64,000 nt of DNA from Frondihabitans sp. PhB188 (GCF_003752365.1 NZ_RJUO01000003.1:372001-436000), one strand, 5' to 3'; positions 7,336 through 16,761 are shown, numbered from the stretch's first letter. A program made the numbers and translations. The notes: generated by a model not told the origin, from the letters alone.

Positions 7336-8442
7336 TCAGACCCCCGGCACGATCACGTCGCGCACGAGCGCGTCGAGCTGAGCGTCGGCGTCGAGGAACT
7401 GACGGAGCGTCGTGACGGTGGCGCCGAACCGGTCGAACTCGGCCGGCTCCATGCCGTCGACGTCGTAGGCGCGGGTGAAGTCGGGGATCTTCGCACGGAG
7501 CGTCTCGATGATCTCCGGGTCGACCGGCACGTCGATGCGGTTCTCGGCGGGGATCTCGTTCGCGTTGATGTCGACCTGCCACTGGAACGGCGGCGACACG
7601 ACGAGGTCTCCTCCGACGAGCTCCGACCACTGCATGTAGTTGCGGAACCCGGCCGAGAGCACGCGCGACGAGAAGCCGCGCTCGACGAAGACGTGGTGCG
7701 CCTTCTTCAGAGCGGCGACGCCGGCCCACTCCAGGTAGCCCGGATCGATGAGGATCCCGTCGCGCTTGGCGACGACCTTCAGCCAGTCGTCGAGGCGACC
7801 GCCCATGATGGTGACGACGTTGCCGAATTCCGTCTTCTCCGGGTGCAGGGCCGCGGGGAGCATGTCGGCGGCCCGGCGGGCCAGGCCGCGTTCGAGAGCC
7901 TCGCCGACGGCGACGGCCTGCGGCACCGTGAACGACACGGTCGCGTTGATTGAGACGCCGCGGTACACGGCCTCCTCCATCGCCTCGATGCCGAGCTTCG
8001 TGGCGGGGATCTTCACGATGATGTTCTTCGCGAGACCCGAGAAGGAGACGGCCTGCTCGACGAGGGCGTCCTTGTCGCGGTGGAACCGCGGGTCGGTCTG
8101 CATCGACAGACGGCCGTTGCGACCGCCCGACGCCTCGAACGCCGGCTCGAGCAGCTTCGCCGCGCCGATCGAGAGCTCCTCGACGGCCTTCCAGCCCAGC
8201 TCGGACTCCCCCATCGTCGGGTTCTCGGCGGCGAGCTCGCGCAGGCGCGGGATCCACGTGCCGGGGTCGTTCTTGATGCAGGTGAGGGCGATGACGGGGT
8301 TGCAGGTGGCGCCGACGGCGCCGAACTCGGCGATGGAGCGCGCGAGTTCCTGCGGGTCGGCCGAGTCGTTCCAGAGGCTCGTCGGGGTGTCCTGCGCGGC
8401 GCGGAGGGTGCTCGGCCGGGTATCGGCGAGAACTGTCGTCAT
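7336..8442 (-). CDS. Transaldolase-family protein in the iol operon
   Basis: A 368-residue class I aldolase-type barrel. ATCNP (residues 45-49) and the Schiff-base lysine Lys144 in NIIVKIPATKLG are the transaldolase family signatures; the SINATVSFTVPQAV strand matches strand 6. The N-terminal ~20 residues are an extension. It lies between IolH and a tautomerase. It might split or transfer a ketose unit from an inositol-derived product; relatives also occur in sulfosugar pathways, but none of those partner genes is present here. Function within inositol use is inferred from position only. Confidence 0.75.
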   Translation of the reverse strand: MTTVLADTRPSTLRAAQDTPTSLWNDSADPQELARSIAEFGAVGATCNPVIALTCIKNDPGTWIPRLRELAAENPTMGESELGWKAVEELSIGAAKLLEPAFEASGGRNGRLSMQTDPRFHRDKDALVEQAVSFSGLAKNIIVKIPATKLGIEAMEEAVYRGVSINATVSFTVPQAVAVGEALERGLARRAADMLPAALHPEKTEFGNVVTIMGGRLDDWLKVVAKRDGILIDPGYLEWAGVAALKKAHHVFVERGFSSRVLSAGFRNYMQWSELVGGDLVVSPPFQWQVDINANEIPAENRIDVPVDPEIIETLRAKIPDFTRAYDVDGMEPAEFDRFGATVTTLRQFLDADAQLDALVRDVIVPGV

Positions 8443-8481
8443 GAGATGTCTCCTTGATCGTGTGAGTCGACCGCGTGCCGG

Positions 8482-9387
8482 TTACGACAGCGTCGAGCGA
8501 GAGGACTGCGGGGTGCGGGTGGCGGCGATCCGGGCTGCGATCTGCTTGCGCTGGAACTTCGAGACCTCGTCGGCGTTCTCGTCTTCGGCGAACACGCTCG
8601 ACACGGCCACCGTGTCGTCGCGGTCGAAGAATCCGAGGCCGCCCAGACCGCCGAAGAACTCGGCCCAGTCGACGTCGCCGTGGCCGATCGGCAGGTGCTG
8701 ATGCACTCGCACGGCATTGCCGGGCGGGTTGGTGATGTAGCGGAGCCCGTGCGACCGGTGGTGGTCGAACGTGTCGGCGATGTGCACGAGGCCGATGGAC
8801 TGGCCGGCCGCCTCGAAGATCGCCGGGGTCTGGTCGCCGTAGTGGAAGGTGTGGCACGAGACGAACGCCATGCCCACCTGCTTCGAGTTCAGCCCGCGGA
8901 TCACACGGACGGCCTCCAAGCCGTCCTCGACGAAGTCGTCGGGGTGCGGGTCGATGAGCACCCGGATGCCCTCGCGCTCGAACAGCGGGAGGAGCTCCTC
9001 CATCGCCCAGTAGAACTGGCGCTCGGACTCCTCCTGCAGCTCGGGCCGCCCGGAGAACTCCGTGTTGATGAGGTCGACGCCGAGACGGGCCGTGATGTCG
9101 ATGACGCGCTTCCACTGCTTGACGGCGGCACGGCGCTCGTCGTCGGACGGACCCGACCAGCGGAGCACCGGCAGCACGGACGCCACCGTCACCCCGGCAT
9201 TGCGGCAGGCCGCGGCGAAGGCGTCGACGAGGTCGTCGTCGGCCTTCGGGTGCCGGAAGAACGGGATGAAGTCTCTGTGCGGTGTCAGCTGGAGGTGGTC
9301 GTACCCGAGGTCGCGGACCTTCTGCGGCAGCTCGAGGAGCGAGTAGTCGTGGTGGAACGGCGTCGGATCGAGGGCGATCTTGACCAT
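8482..9387 (-). CDS. iolH: IolH-like sugar phosphate isomerase/epimerase
   Basis: A 301-residue xylose-isomerase-like TIM barrel. The start MVKIALDPTPFHH and motifs LQLTPHRDFIPFF, VLIDPHPDD, VSCHTFHYGD and LVHIADTFDH supply the Glu/Asp/His metal ligands expected of this fold. The order iolE-iolG-iolH is as I remember it in the C. glutamicum iol1 cluster, which is why I name it iolH rather than iolI. The exact reaction of IolH is not settled to my knowledge. Its ATG overlaps the iolG stop by one base (TGATG), so the two are translationally coupled. Confidence 0.7.
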   Translation of the reverse strand: MVKIALDPTPFHHDYSLLELPQKVRDLGYDHLQLTPHRDFIPFFRHPKADDDLVDAFAAACRNAGVTVASVLPVLRWSGPSDDERRAAVKQWKRVIDITARLGVDLINTEFSGRPELQEESERQFYWAMEELLPLFEREGIRVLIDPHPDDFVEDGLEAVRVIRGLNSKQVGMAFVSCHTFHYGDQTPAIFEAAGQSIGLVHIADTFDHHRSHGLRYITNPPGNAVRVHQHLPIGHGDVDWAEFFGGLGGLGFFDRDDTVAVSSVFAEDENADEVSKFQRKQIAARIAATRTPQSSRSTLS

Positions 9388-10433
9388 CAGGCCGAGACCG
9401 CCTCGCGGGCGCCCGTCTCGTAGAAGGCAGGCTTCTCGAGGGCGTATTCGACGACGACCTTCTCGCCCGACGACTGCGCGAGCACACCCGCGTCGGCGAC
9501 GACGCTGGCGAGGTAGCCGTCCCAGGCCGACGGTCCGTCGATCTCGCCGCGGTGCGCCGCGTCGACCCAGCGCTGGATCTCGACGTCGTAGGCGGCGCCG
9601 AAGCGCTCCTTGAACGACGGGGTGACGCTCTGGCCGATCTGGCCCGCGCTGGCGATCTGGATGGTCTCGGCGCGGCCGATCGACGCCACGCCCGACTCGA
9701 AGACCGCGTCGGTCGTCACCTGGTAGCCGAACTGGATGTTGACGCTGATCTCGACGATCGCGAGGGTGCCGGACAGCGTCTCGAGCAGGACGAACTGCGG
9801 CTCGACCAGGCCGTCGGGCGCGAGCGAGTTGCGACGCGGCTTCTTGACCTCGACCGAGACGATCGGCTCGCCAGCGATGAACGGCACGATGTCGATCTCG
9901 TGGATCACCGAGTCGGTGATGAGCGCCGACTCCGAGTAGTTCGGAGGCGTGGACGCGTTGCGGTGAGCGCAATGGAGAGCGAGCAGCGACCCGTTGGCTC
10001 CCGACCGCACGAGCTCGCGGAGCTGGAGGTAGCCGGCGTCGAAGCGGCGCATGAAGCCCACCTGGATGTGCGGTCGGTCGAGCTTCTGCTCGGCCTCGAT
10101 GATGCGGAGGCTCGAGTCGACTGTGTCGCTCAGTGGCTTCTCACTCAGGATCGCCAGGCCCTTCTCGAGCGCGGGCAGGATCACCGGCTCGTGCAGGAAC
10201 CCGGGGGTCGCGATGATGACGGCGTCGATCTCGGTGCCCGCGAGGGCGTCCTCGAAGGCGGCGAACGTCTGGGCGCCGGGCGCGAGGGCCGCGGCGGCGG
10301 TGGCGCGGGCGGCGTCGGGGTCGACGACGGCCGTGACGCGGGCGCCGGAGATGCGCTGGGTGATGCGGGCGACGTGGTCGGCGCCCATCATGCCGGCGCC
10401 GACGACGGCGACGCGGAGTTCCTGCGTGCTCAT
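9387..10433 (-). CDS. iolG: Inositol 2-dehydrogenase (Gfo/Idh/MocA family)
   Basis: A 348-residue NAD(P)-dependent oxidoreductase. The Rossmann motif VAVVGAGMMGADH (residues 8-20), IATPGFLHEP, and the catalytic Lys99 in LSEKP are followed by FMRRFDAGY and the HEIDIVPF histidine segment used for sugar binding. It oxidises myo-inositol to scyllo-inosose, the first step of the pathway. It could also accept chiro-inositol, since the family is broad. It lies between iolE and iolH in the operon. Confidence 0.87.
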   Translation of the reverse strand: MSTQELRVAVVGAGMMGADHVARITQRISGARVTAVVDPDAARATAAAALAPGAQTFAAFEDALAGTEIDAVIIATPGFLHEPVILPALEKGLAILSEKPLSDTVDSSLRIIEAEQKLDRPHIQVGFMRRFDAGYLQLRELVRSGANGSLLALHCAHRNASTPPNYSESALITDSVIHEIDIVPFIAGEPIVSVEVKKPRRNSLAPDGLVEPQFVLLETLSGTLAIVEISVNIQFGYQVTTDAVFESGVASIGRAETIQIASAGQIGQSVTPSFKERFGAAYDVEIQRWVDAAHRGEIDGPSAWDGYLASVVADAGVLAQSSGEKVVVEYALEKPAFYETGAREAVSA

Positions 10434-10472
10434 GGTTCTCTTCTCTCTCTGGTGCTCTGTATGTCAGCGGGA

Positions 10473-11396
10473 CTAGTTGACTCGGGCGAGGTGGGTGCAC
10501 CCGAAGATGTGCTCGCGGGTGCGCGTGGCGATGCCGAGCGGCAGGTCGATCGAGGCCACCGGGAACATGTCCTGCTCGACGATCCCGAAGATGTTCGAGT
10601 CGAGCTTCGCCACGGCCTCGATGATCGGGGCCAGCGCAGGAACTCCCTTCGGGGGCTCCACCATCACGCCCATCCCGACGGCCTCGCCGAAGGGGATGTC
10701 GTTCTTCAGCACCGTGAAGCGGAGGTCGGAGTCGACCTGCTTGAGGTGGAGGTAGCCGATGCGCTCCGGGTGCTGCTCGATGAGGCGCACGTTGTCGCCG
10801 CCGTAGTAGGCGAAGTGGCCGGTGTCGAGGCACAGGTTGGTGAACTGCTGATCGGTGACCTGCAGGAAGCGCTCGGTCTCCTGGTAGGTGCCGACGTGGC
10901 TGTCGGCGTGCGTGTGGAACTGCTGGTGCATGCCGAACTCCTCCAGCAGCGCCTTGCCGAGCTTGTCGTGGCCGGCGCCGAGCTTCGCCCACTGCTCGTC
11001 GGTCAGGGTGCGCGCCTCGAGCACCTCGTTGGTGGCATCGCTCCGCCAGAGGTCGGGGATGACGACGAGGTGCTCGGCACCGAGCTTGGAGGCGAGGCCG
11101 GCGACGTCGAGCGCTTGGTCCCACGCGCGCTTCCACTGCTCGTCGCCCTTGTGGAACCCCGTGAAGACGGTGCCCGCCGAGAGCTTGAGGTCGCGCTTGC
11201 CGAGCTCGTCCTCCAGCTGGTGCGGGTCGGTCGGCAGGTAGCCGAACGGCCCCAGCTCGATCCACTCGTAGCCGGCCTTCTGGACCTCGTCGAGGAAGCG
11301 GTCCCAGGGGATCTGGCTGGGGTGCTCCGGGAACCACACGCCCCACGAGTCGGGTGCGGTGCCGATGCGGATGCCCTGGGTGTCGGTGACGGTCAT
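10473..11396 (-). CDS. iolE: myo-Inosose-2 dehydratase
   Basis: A 307-residue TIM-barrel enzyme with the family start IRIGTAPDSWGVWFPEH and the conserved GYEWIELGPFGYLP, HTHADSHVGT, LCLDTGHFAYYGGD and YLHLKQVD segments that carry the metal ligands. It dehydrates scyllo-inosose to 3D-(3,5/4)-trihydroxycyclohexane-1,2-dione. A copy of the dispersed motif GCGCAGGAAC is embedded at 10634-10643, where it is read on the minus strand as GVPAL using GTT and CCT codons that are rare in these genes. Confidence 0.9.
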   Translation of the reverse strand: MTVTDTQGIRIGTAPDSWGVWFPEHPSQIPWDRFLDEVQKAGYEWIELGPFGYLPTDPHQLEDELGKRDLKLSAGTVFTGFHKGDEQWKRAWDQALDVAGLASKLGAEHLVVIPDLWRSDATNEVLEARTLTDEQWAKLGAGHDKLGKALLEEFGMHQQFHTHADSHVGTYQETERFLQVTDQQFTNLCLDTGHFAYYGGDNVRLIEQHPERIGYLHLKQVDSDLRFTVLKNDIPFGEAVGMGVMVEPPKGVPALAPIIEAVAKLDSNIFGIVEQDMFPVASIDLPLGIATRTREHIFGCTHLARVN

Positions 11397-11435
11397 GACT
11401 GCGCTGTCTCTTTCGTGGTAGGAGGTTGTCGGGGT

Positions 11436-13349
11436 TCAGCCGAGGAGGGGCCGCTGCTTCGCCTGCTCGACGAGGTAGTCGTCGTAGGCCTTCTGCGTCG
11501 AGGGGAGGGTCGAGACCTGAGCGACCGGGACGTCCCACCAGCCGGCGCCGTCGGGCGCATAGACGAGCGGGTCGCTGTTGATGTGGATCAGGGTCGAGGT
11601 CTCGGACGCCTTCGCCGTGGCGAGCGCCGCCGACAGGTCGGCGATCGCGTTCGTCGTCGGCTCGATCTCGATGACGTCGACGCCGTAGCTGCGCGCGTTC
11701 ATCGCGAGATCGACCGGCAGGATCTCGGAGCCCTGGAAGTCGAGCGTCGCCTTGTCCTGCTTGCGATACAGGGTGCCGAAGCGCTCCGAGCCGACCGTCT
11801 CGGAGAGGTGGCCGATCGACGCGTAGCCGTGGTTCTGGATCAGGACGACGATCACCTTGATGCCCTCGGCGACCGCCGTGACCAGCTCGGTGTGCAGCAT
11901 CAGGTACGAGCCGTCGCCCACCATGATGATGACGTCGCGGTCGGGGGCGCCGCGCCTCACGCCGATGCCGCCGGCGATCTCGTAGCCCATGCACGAGAAC
12001 GCGTACTCGACGTGGTAGCCCAGGGCGTCGCGGGTGCGCCAGAGCTTGTGCAGGTCGCCCGGGAGCGAGCCCGCGGCCTGGACCACGACGTCGGTCGGGT
12101 CGGATGCCGCCTGGACGGCTCCGATGATCTCGGGCTGGCCCGGCAGCGCGAGGCCGCTGGGGAGGAAGGCCTCGTCGACGAGGTCGTCCCACGCGGCCTT
12201 CTCGGACGCGATGCGCGCGGCGTAGTCGCTCGAGACGGCGAACTCCGAGAGGCCGTGCGACAGCGCGTCGATGCTCTCGCGGGCGTCGGCGATGATCGGC
12301 AGCTGCGAGCCGTGCTTGTAGGCGTCGAACGACGCGACGTTGATGTTGACGAAGGTCACGTCGGGGTCCTGGAACGCGGTGCGCGAAGCCGTCGTGAAGT
12401 CGCTGTAGCGGGTGCCGATGCCGATCACGACATCGGCCTCGGCCGCGAGGTCGTTCGCCGCGAGTGAGCCGGTGGCGCCTACGCCGCCGAGGTACTGCGG
12501 GTGGTCCCAGTCGAGGGCGCCGCCACCGGCCTGCGTCGTGCCGACCGGGATGCCGGTCGCCGCCGCGAAGGCGCGGAGCTGCTCTTCGGCGCCCGAGTAG
12601 AGAATTCCGCCGCCGGCGACGATGAACGGGCGCTCGGCGCCGCGGATCGCGGCGATCGCGCGCTCGAGCGGGCCCTTCTCGGGGACGGGCCGGCGAACGT
12701 GCCATTCGCGGGGACGCAGGAACTCGACGGGGACGTCGATCGCCTCGGCCTGCACGTCTTCGGGAAGCGCGATCGTCACCGCTCCCGTCTCGACCGGATC
12801 CGTCAGAACGCGCATGGCCGACAGGGCTATCGAGAACAGCTGCTCGGGGCGGACCACCCGGTCGAAGAATCGCGAGAGCGGGCGGAACGCGTCGTTCACG
12901 CTGATCGAGGTGTCGTGGGGCATCTCGATCTGCTGCAGCACCGGGTCGGAGACCCGGGTCGCGAAGGTGTCGCTGGCGAGGAGCAGCGCGGGCAGGCGGT
13001 TCGTCGTCGCGAGGGCCGCGGCGGTCAGCATGTTGGCGGCGCCGGGGCCGACCGACGCGGTCGACGCATAGGTCGCGCGGCGGCGGTGCATGCGCGCGTA
13101 CGCGACGGCCTCGTGCACCATGGCCTGCTCGTTGCGGGCCTGGAGGTACGGCATGAGACCGGGCTTGGTCTCGTGCAGCTGCTTGAGCGCCTGGCCGACG
13201 CCCGCCACGTTGCCGTGGCCGAAGATGCCGAAGATGCCCGGGATCGTGCGCTCGCGCACATCGCCGTCGACCGTCCACTGGTTGGCGAGGAACTCGACGA
13301 GGGCCTGGCCCACGGTCATCCGGATGGTCTGTGCTGGGGAAGTCGTCAT
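11436..13349 (-). CDS. iolD: 3D-(3,5/4)-trihydroxycyclohexane-1,2-dione acylhydrolase
   Basis: A 637-residue thiamine-diphosphate enzyme. The N-terminal domain has GIFGIFGHGNVAGVG and the glutamate-bearing RNEQAMVHEAVAYA that activates the cofactor. The C-terminal domain has the ThDP/Mg motif GDGSYLML followed by the LIQNHGY segment. It opens the cyclohexane ring to 5-deoxy-D-glucuronate. The start at MTTSPAQTIRM overlaps the iolB stop as ATGA; the open N-terminal extension beyond it is Arg/Pro-rich iolB antiphase sequence and is rejected. Confidence 0.92.
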   Translation of the reverse strand: MTTSPAQTIRMTVGQALVEFLANQWTVDGDVRERTIPGIFGIFGHGNVAGVGQALKQLHETKPGLMPYLQARNEQAMVHEAVAYARMHRRRATYASTASVGPGAANMLTAAALATTNRLPALLLASDTFATRVSDPVLQQIEMPHDTSISVNDAFRPLSRFFDRVVRPEQLFSIALSAMRVLTDPVETGAVTIALPEDVQAEAIDVPVEFLRPREWHVRRPVPEKGPLERAIAAIRGAERPFIVAGGGILYSGAEEQLRAFAAATGIPVGTTQAGGGALDWDHPQYLGGVGATGSLAANDLAAEADVVIGIGTRYSDFTTASRTAFQDPDVTFVNINVASFDAYKHGSQLPIIADARESIDALSHGLSEFAVSSDYAARIASEKAAWDDLVDEAFLPSGLALPGQPEIIGAVQAASDPTDVVVQAAGSLPGDLHKLWRTRDALGYHVEYAFSCMGYEIAGGIGVRRGAPDRDVIIMVGDGSYLMLHTELVTAVAEGIKVIVVLIQNHGYASIGHLSETVGSERFGTLYRKQDKATLDFQGSEILPVDLAMNARSYGVDVIEIEPTTNAIADLSAALATAKASETSTLIHINSDPLVYAPDGAGWWDVPVAQVSTLPSTQKAYDDYLVEQAKQRPLLG

Positions 13350-14269
13350 CGACCTGATGCTTTCTGGTTGAGCGTGTGCGGCTCTGCGGCGGCGTACGGG
13401 AGGCGGGGGTCGGTCTCTTGCTCCGACCATTCGGCGCGGACCCACCCGTGCGCCGGATCGTCGGTGATGTTCCAGACGCGCTCCGGGTCGGGCCCGGCCA
13501 TCACGTTCAGGTAGTACAGGTCGTAGCCCGGGGCGGCCACGGCAGGGCCGTGGTAGCCGAAGGGCACCAGCGCGATGTCGCCGGTGCGGACCATGGCGTT
13601 GATGTCGATCGCACCGGCGGGCGACGAGTAGGTGGCGAACATGCCGAAGGGCTGCGCCTCAGCCGGAGCGGTTGCCCCGCGGGTGACCTCGGACTCGAAG
13701 TAGTAGATCTCCTCCAGCCGCGACTCGACGCCGGGCACGGCCTCGTCGTGCTTGTGCGCCGGGTACGACGACCAGTTCTCGGCGGGTGTGATGACCTCGC
13801 AGACGATGAGCTTCTGCGCGTGCAGACCCGCGGGCGTGCCGTAGTTGTGCACCTGGCGGGTCGAGCGGCCGGCCCCGCGGATCTCGACCGGGATGTCGGC
13901 CCTGCGGAGCACCTGCACCGAGAGCACCTCGGTCGCGGGCGCCTCGGCGACGCCGACCCGGCCGGAGCCGGAGAGGGTCGCCGAGGTGCCGACGCCGAGG
14001 TAGGCGACATCGGGCGGACCGTCGAAGACCGAGGCGCGGCCCTCGAGTTCGATCGTGCCGCGGTCGCCGGCGGACGCCCACTCGATGCGGACGTCGCCGG
14101 TCAGCGGCACGATCATGCGCTCCCTATCGCCGGCGGTCAGCGTCAGCTCGCCGGCCGCCAGCTCGCCGACCCGGAGGCCGGTGTGCTGCCAGCCTTCGAG
14201 GGTGTCGTCGACGACCGACTGCCAGCCACCGCGGGCCAGGCTCTGTGCGGGGTGGAACCAGGTGGTCAT
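13346..14269 (-). CDS. iolB: 5-Deoxy-glucuronate isomerase
   Basis: A 307-residue double cupin. The diagnostic metal motif NWSSYPAHKHDE is near residue 170, followed by the glutamate of EEIYYFE and a second histidine in VPFGYHGP. It converts 5-deoxy-D-glucuronate to 2-deoxy-5-keto-D-gluconate. The gene follows iolA by 7 bp and overlaps iolD by 4 bp. Confidence 0.92.
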   Translation of the reverse strand: MTTWFHPAQSLARGGWQSVVDDTLEGWQHTGLRVGELAAGELTLTAGDRERMIVPLTGDVRIEWASAGDRGTIELEGRASVFDGPPDVAYLGVGTSATLSGSGRVGVAEAPATEVLSVQVLRRADIPVEIRGAGRSTRQVHNYGTPAGLHAQKLIVCEVITPAENWSSYPAHKHDEAVPGVESRLEEIYYFESEVTRGATAPAEAQPFGMFATYSSPAGAIDINAMVRTGDIALVPFGYHGPAVAAPGYDLYYLNVMAGPDPERVWNITDDPAHGWVRAEWSEQETDPRLPYAAAEPHTLNQKASGR

Positions 14270-14276
14270 GGGTGCG

Positions 14277-15806
14277 TCACGCCTGGGGGAAGCCGAGGTT
14301 GATGCCGCCGTGCGACGGGTCGGACCAGCGCGACGTGATGGCCTTCTCGCGCGTGAAGAAGTGGAACCCCTGCATGCCGTAGGCCTTCGAGTCGCCGAAG
14401 ATCGAGTCTTTGAACCCGCCGAACGAGTAGTAGGCGACCGGGACGGGGATCGGCACGTTGATGCCGATCATGCCGACCTCGATCTCGTTCTGGAAGCGAC
14501 GCGCAGCTCCCCCGTCGTTGGTGAAGATCGCCGTGCCGTTGCCGAAGGCGCCCGAGTTGATGAGCTCGACGCCCTCCTCGTAGGTGTCGACGCGGACCAC
14601 GCTGAGCACCGGTCCGAAGATCTCCTCCGTGTACACGCGGCTGGTCAGCGGCACCCTGTCGATCAGGGTGGGGCCGAACCAGAAGCCGGCCTTGTCGCCG
14701 TCGACCTCGATGCCGCGGCCGTCGACGACGACGTCGGCTCCGTCGGCGATCGCGATGTCGACGTACGAGGCGACCTTGTCACGGTGCTGCTCGGTGACCA
14801 GAGGGCCCATATCGCAGGATCGCCGACCGTCGCCGATCACGAGCTTCGACATGCGCTCCTTGATCATCGGCACCACCTTGTCGGCTACGTCGCCGACGGC
14901 GACGAGAACGCTGATCGCCATGCAGCGCTCGCCGGCCGAGCCGAAGCCCGCGTTGATGGCCGAGTCGGCCACCAGGTCGAGGTCGGCGTCGGGCAGCACG
15001 AGCATGTGGTTCTTCGCGCCGCCGAGGGCCTGGACGCGCTTGCCGTTCTTGGCTGCGGTCTCGTAGATGTACTTCGCGATCGGCGTCGAGCCGACGAACG
15101 AGATGCTGGCGACGTCGGGGCTGTTCAGCAGGCCGTCGACGGCGAGCTTGTCGCCCTGCAGGACGGTGAAGACGCCGTCGGGCAGACCGGCCTCCTTGAA
15201 GAGCTCCGCCAGGAAGATGCTCGACGACGGGTCCTTCTCGCTGGGCTTGAGGACGACCGTGTTGCCGACCGCGATGGCGATCGGGAAGAACCACATCGGC
15301 ACCATGACCGGGAAGTTGAACGGGCTGATGATGCCCACGACGCCGAGCGGCGACTTGGTCGAGTAGACGTCGACACCGGTGGACACCTGCTGGCTGAACT
15401 CGCCCTTGATGAGGTGCGGGAATCCGGTCGCGAGCTCCAGGACCTCGAGGCCGCGCTGGATCTCGCCCAGCGAGTCGGAGATGACCTTGCCGTGCTCGGC
15501 GGTGAGGATCTCGGCGAGCTCGTCCTTGCGCTCGTTGACCAGCTCGCGGAAGCGGAACATGATCTGCTGGCGCTTCGTGATCGACAGGTCGCGCCACTTC
15601 GGGAACGCCGCCTTGGCGCTCGCGATGGCGCGGTCGATCTCCTCCTGGCTGGCGAGGGCGACGGTCTTCGTCGCGACGCCGAGCGCGGGGTCGTAGACCG
15701 GGGCCGTGCGGCCCGACGCGCCCGAGACGCGCGCTCCGTCGATCCAGTGGGTGATCTCGGGAAGCTCGGTCGCGGTCGCGCCGGCGGTGGGAGCGGTGGT
15801 AGTCAT
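14277..15806 (-). CDS. iolA: CoA-acylating methylmalonate/malonate-semialdehyde dehydrogenase
   Basis: A 509-residue aldehyde dehydrogenase. SPFNFPVMVPMWFFPIAIA (about 161-179) is characteristic of the MmsA/IolA branch, and the nucleophile is Cys295 in GSAGERCMA. The glutamate that acts as general base in hydrolytic aldehyde dehydrogenases is replaced (LGGAKNHM at 261-268), as expected of CoA-dependent members. It turns malonate semialdehyde into acetyl-CoA, the final oxidative step of inositol breakdown. It lies between the Cgl0159-like gene and iolB. Confidence 0.92.
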   Translation of the reverse strand: MTTTAPTAGATATELPEITHWIDGARVSGASGRTAPVYDPALGVATKTVALASQEEIDRAIASAKAAFPKWRDLSITKRQQIMFRFRELVNERKDELAEILTAEHGKVISDSLGEIQRGLEVLELATGFPHLIKGEFSQQVSTGVDVYSTKSPLGVVGIISPFNFPVMVPMWFFPIAIAVGNTVVLKPSEKDPSSSIFLAELFKEAGLPDGVFTVLQGDKLAVDGLLNSPDVASISFVGSTPIAKYIYETAAKNGKRVQALGGAKNHMLVLPDADLDLVADSAINAGFGSAGERCMAISVLVAVGDVADKVVPMIKERMSKLVIGDGRRSCDMGPLVTEQHRDKVASYVDIAIADGADVVVDGRGIEVDGDKAGFWFGPTLIDRVPLTSRVYTEEIFGPVLSVVRVDTYEEGVELINSGAFGNGTAIFTNDGGAARRFQNEIEVGMIGINVPIPVPVAYYSFGGFKDSIFGDSKAYGMQGFHFFTREKAITSRWSDPSHGGINLGFPQA

Positions 15807-15837
15807 CTGCTTCTTCTTTCTGAGCGGAGCGTTCGGT

Positions 15838-16761
15838 CTAGGCGTTCTGGGCCTGCGCCGGGACAGTGGAGTGGACGAGCCCGGCCGCCGTGTCGACGGC
15901 TGCGACGACGTCGTCGTCGGACGGGTAGAGCAGGGTCCGGCCGACGGTGAGGCCGCGCACGCCGGGCTGCGCCAGGGCGGCGCCCCACTTCGCGTAGGTC
16001 TCGTCGGGGTTCTCGGCCGGGTCGCCTCCCAGGAGGAGCGTCGGCAGGGTGGTCGCGGCCATCACGCGCTCCATGTCGTCGACGACCGGGAGCTTCAGCC
16101 AGCTGTAGGCCGTCGACTCGCCGAGGCCCGAGGCGATGGCGACCGACTTGATGACGGCCTGCGTCGAGAGGTCGTTGACGATGCGGCCGTCGACCCAGTT
16201 CGACACGAACGGCTCGAGCATGATCGGCAGGTGGAGGGCGGCCGACTCGCTGACGGCCCGAGCGGTCGCCTCGATGGTCGTCGCGGTGCCGGCGTCCTCG
16301 AGGTTGATGCGCATGAGCAGCTTCGCGAAGTCGAACCCGGCGTCGACGATGCCCTGGGACGAGTAGGCGGTGAAGCGGTCGTCCATCTCGAACGTGGCGC
16401 CCTGGAGGCCGCCGCGGTTCATCGAGCCGACGACGACCTTCCCGTCGAGAGCGCCGAGCAGGGCCAGGTCTTCGAGGATGTCGGGGGTGCCGAGCACGCC
16501 GTCGACGCCTGGTCGCTCGAGAGCGACTACGAGGCGGCGGAGCAGCTCGCCCCGGTCGGACATCGCCAGCGAGTCTCCGCGGACTCCAAGGGCGCCGCGG
16601 GCCGTGTGGTCGGCGGCCACGATGAACAGGCGGCCGTCGCCCTCCAGGAGCGGGCGCCGGACGCGGCTCGCGAGAGCGGCGCCGATCGCCTCCGGCTCGG
16701 CGGCGCGGATGTCGCGCAGACGCGCGACCCTGTCGGCGAACGACGAGGATGCGTCAGACAT
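15838..16761 (-). CDS. Cgl0159-like (beta/alpha)8-barrel protein, probable aldolase of the iol pathway
   Basis: A 307-residue TIM-barrel protein of the family annotated Cgl0159 in corynebacterial iol clusters. Visible segments are RLFIVAADHTARGALGV, VDGVLGTPDILEDL, KVVVGSMNRGGLQGATFEMDDR, FAKLLMRINLEDAGT and LPTLLLGGDP. Class I DeoC/LacD-like aldolases share this strand order. The operon has no recognisable IolJ, so this gene is the natural candidate for splitting 2-deoxy-5-keto-gluconate 6-phosphate into dihydroxyacetone phosphate and malonate semialdehyde. That assignment is inference. It overlaps iolC by 8 bp. Confidence 0.8.
   Translation of the reverse strand: MSDASSSFADRVARLRDIRAAEPEAIGAALASRVRRPLLEGDGRLFIVAADHTARGALGVRGDSLAMSDRGELLRRLVVALERPGVDGVLGTPDILEDLALLGALDGKVVVGSMNRGGLQGATFEMDDRFTAYSSQGIVDAGFDFAKLLMRINLEDAGTATTIEATARAVSESAALHLPIMLEPFVSNWVDGRIVNDLSTQAVIKSVAIASGLGESTAYSWLKLPVVDDMERVMAATTLPTLLLGGDPAENPDETYAKWGAALAQPGVRGLTVGRTLLYPSDDDVVAAVDTAAGLVHSTVPAQAQNA

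Noticed and set aside
7336-8442. Sulfoquinovose transaldolase pathway
   Set aside because: Transaldolases occur there, but none of the other sulfosugar genes is present and all neighbours are iol genes.
6890-13278. Long open frames overlapping the iol genes in other phases and on the plus strand
   Set aside because: They are composition artefacts of GC-rich third positions; the iol genes cover the same DNA with full family motifs.
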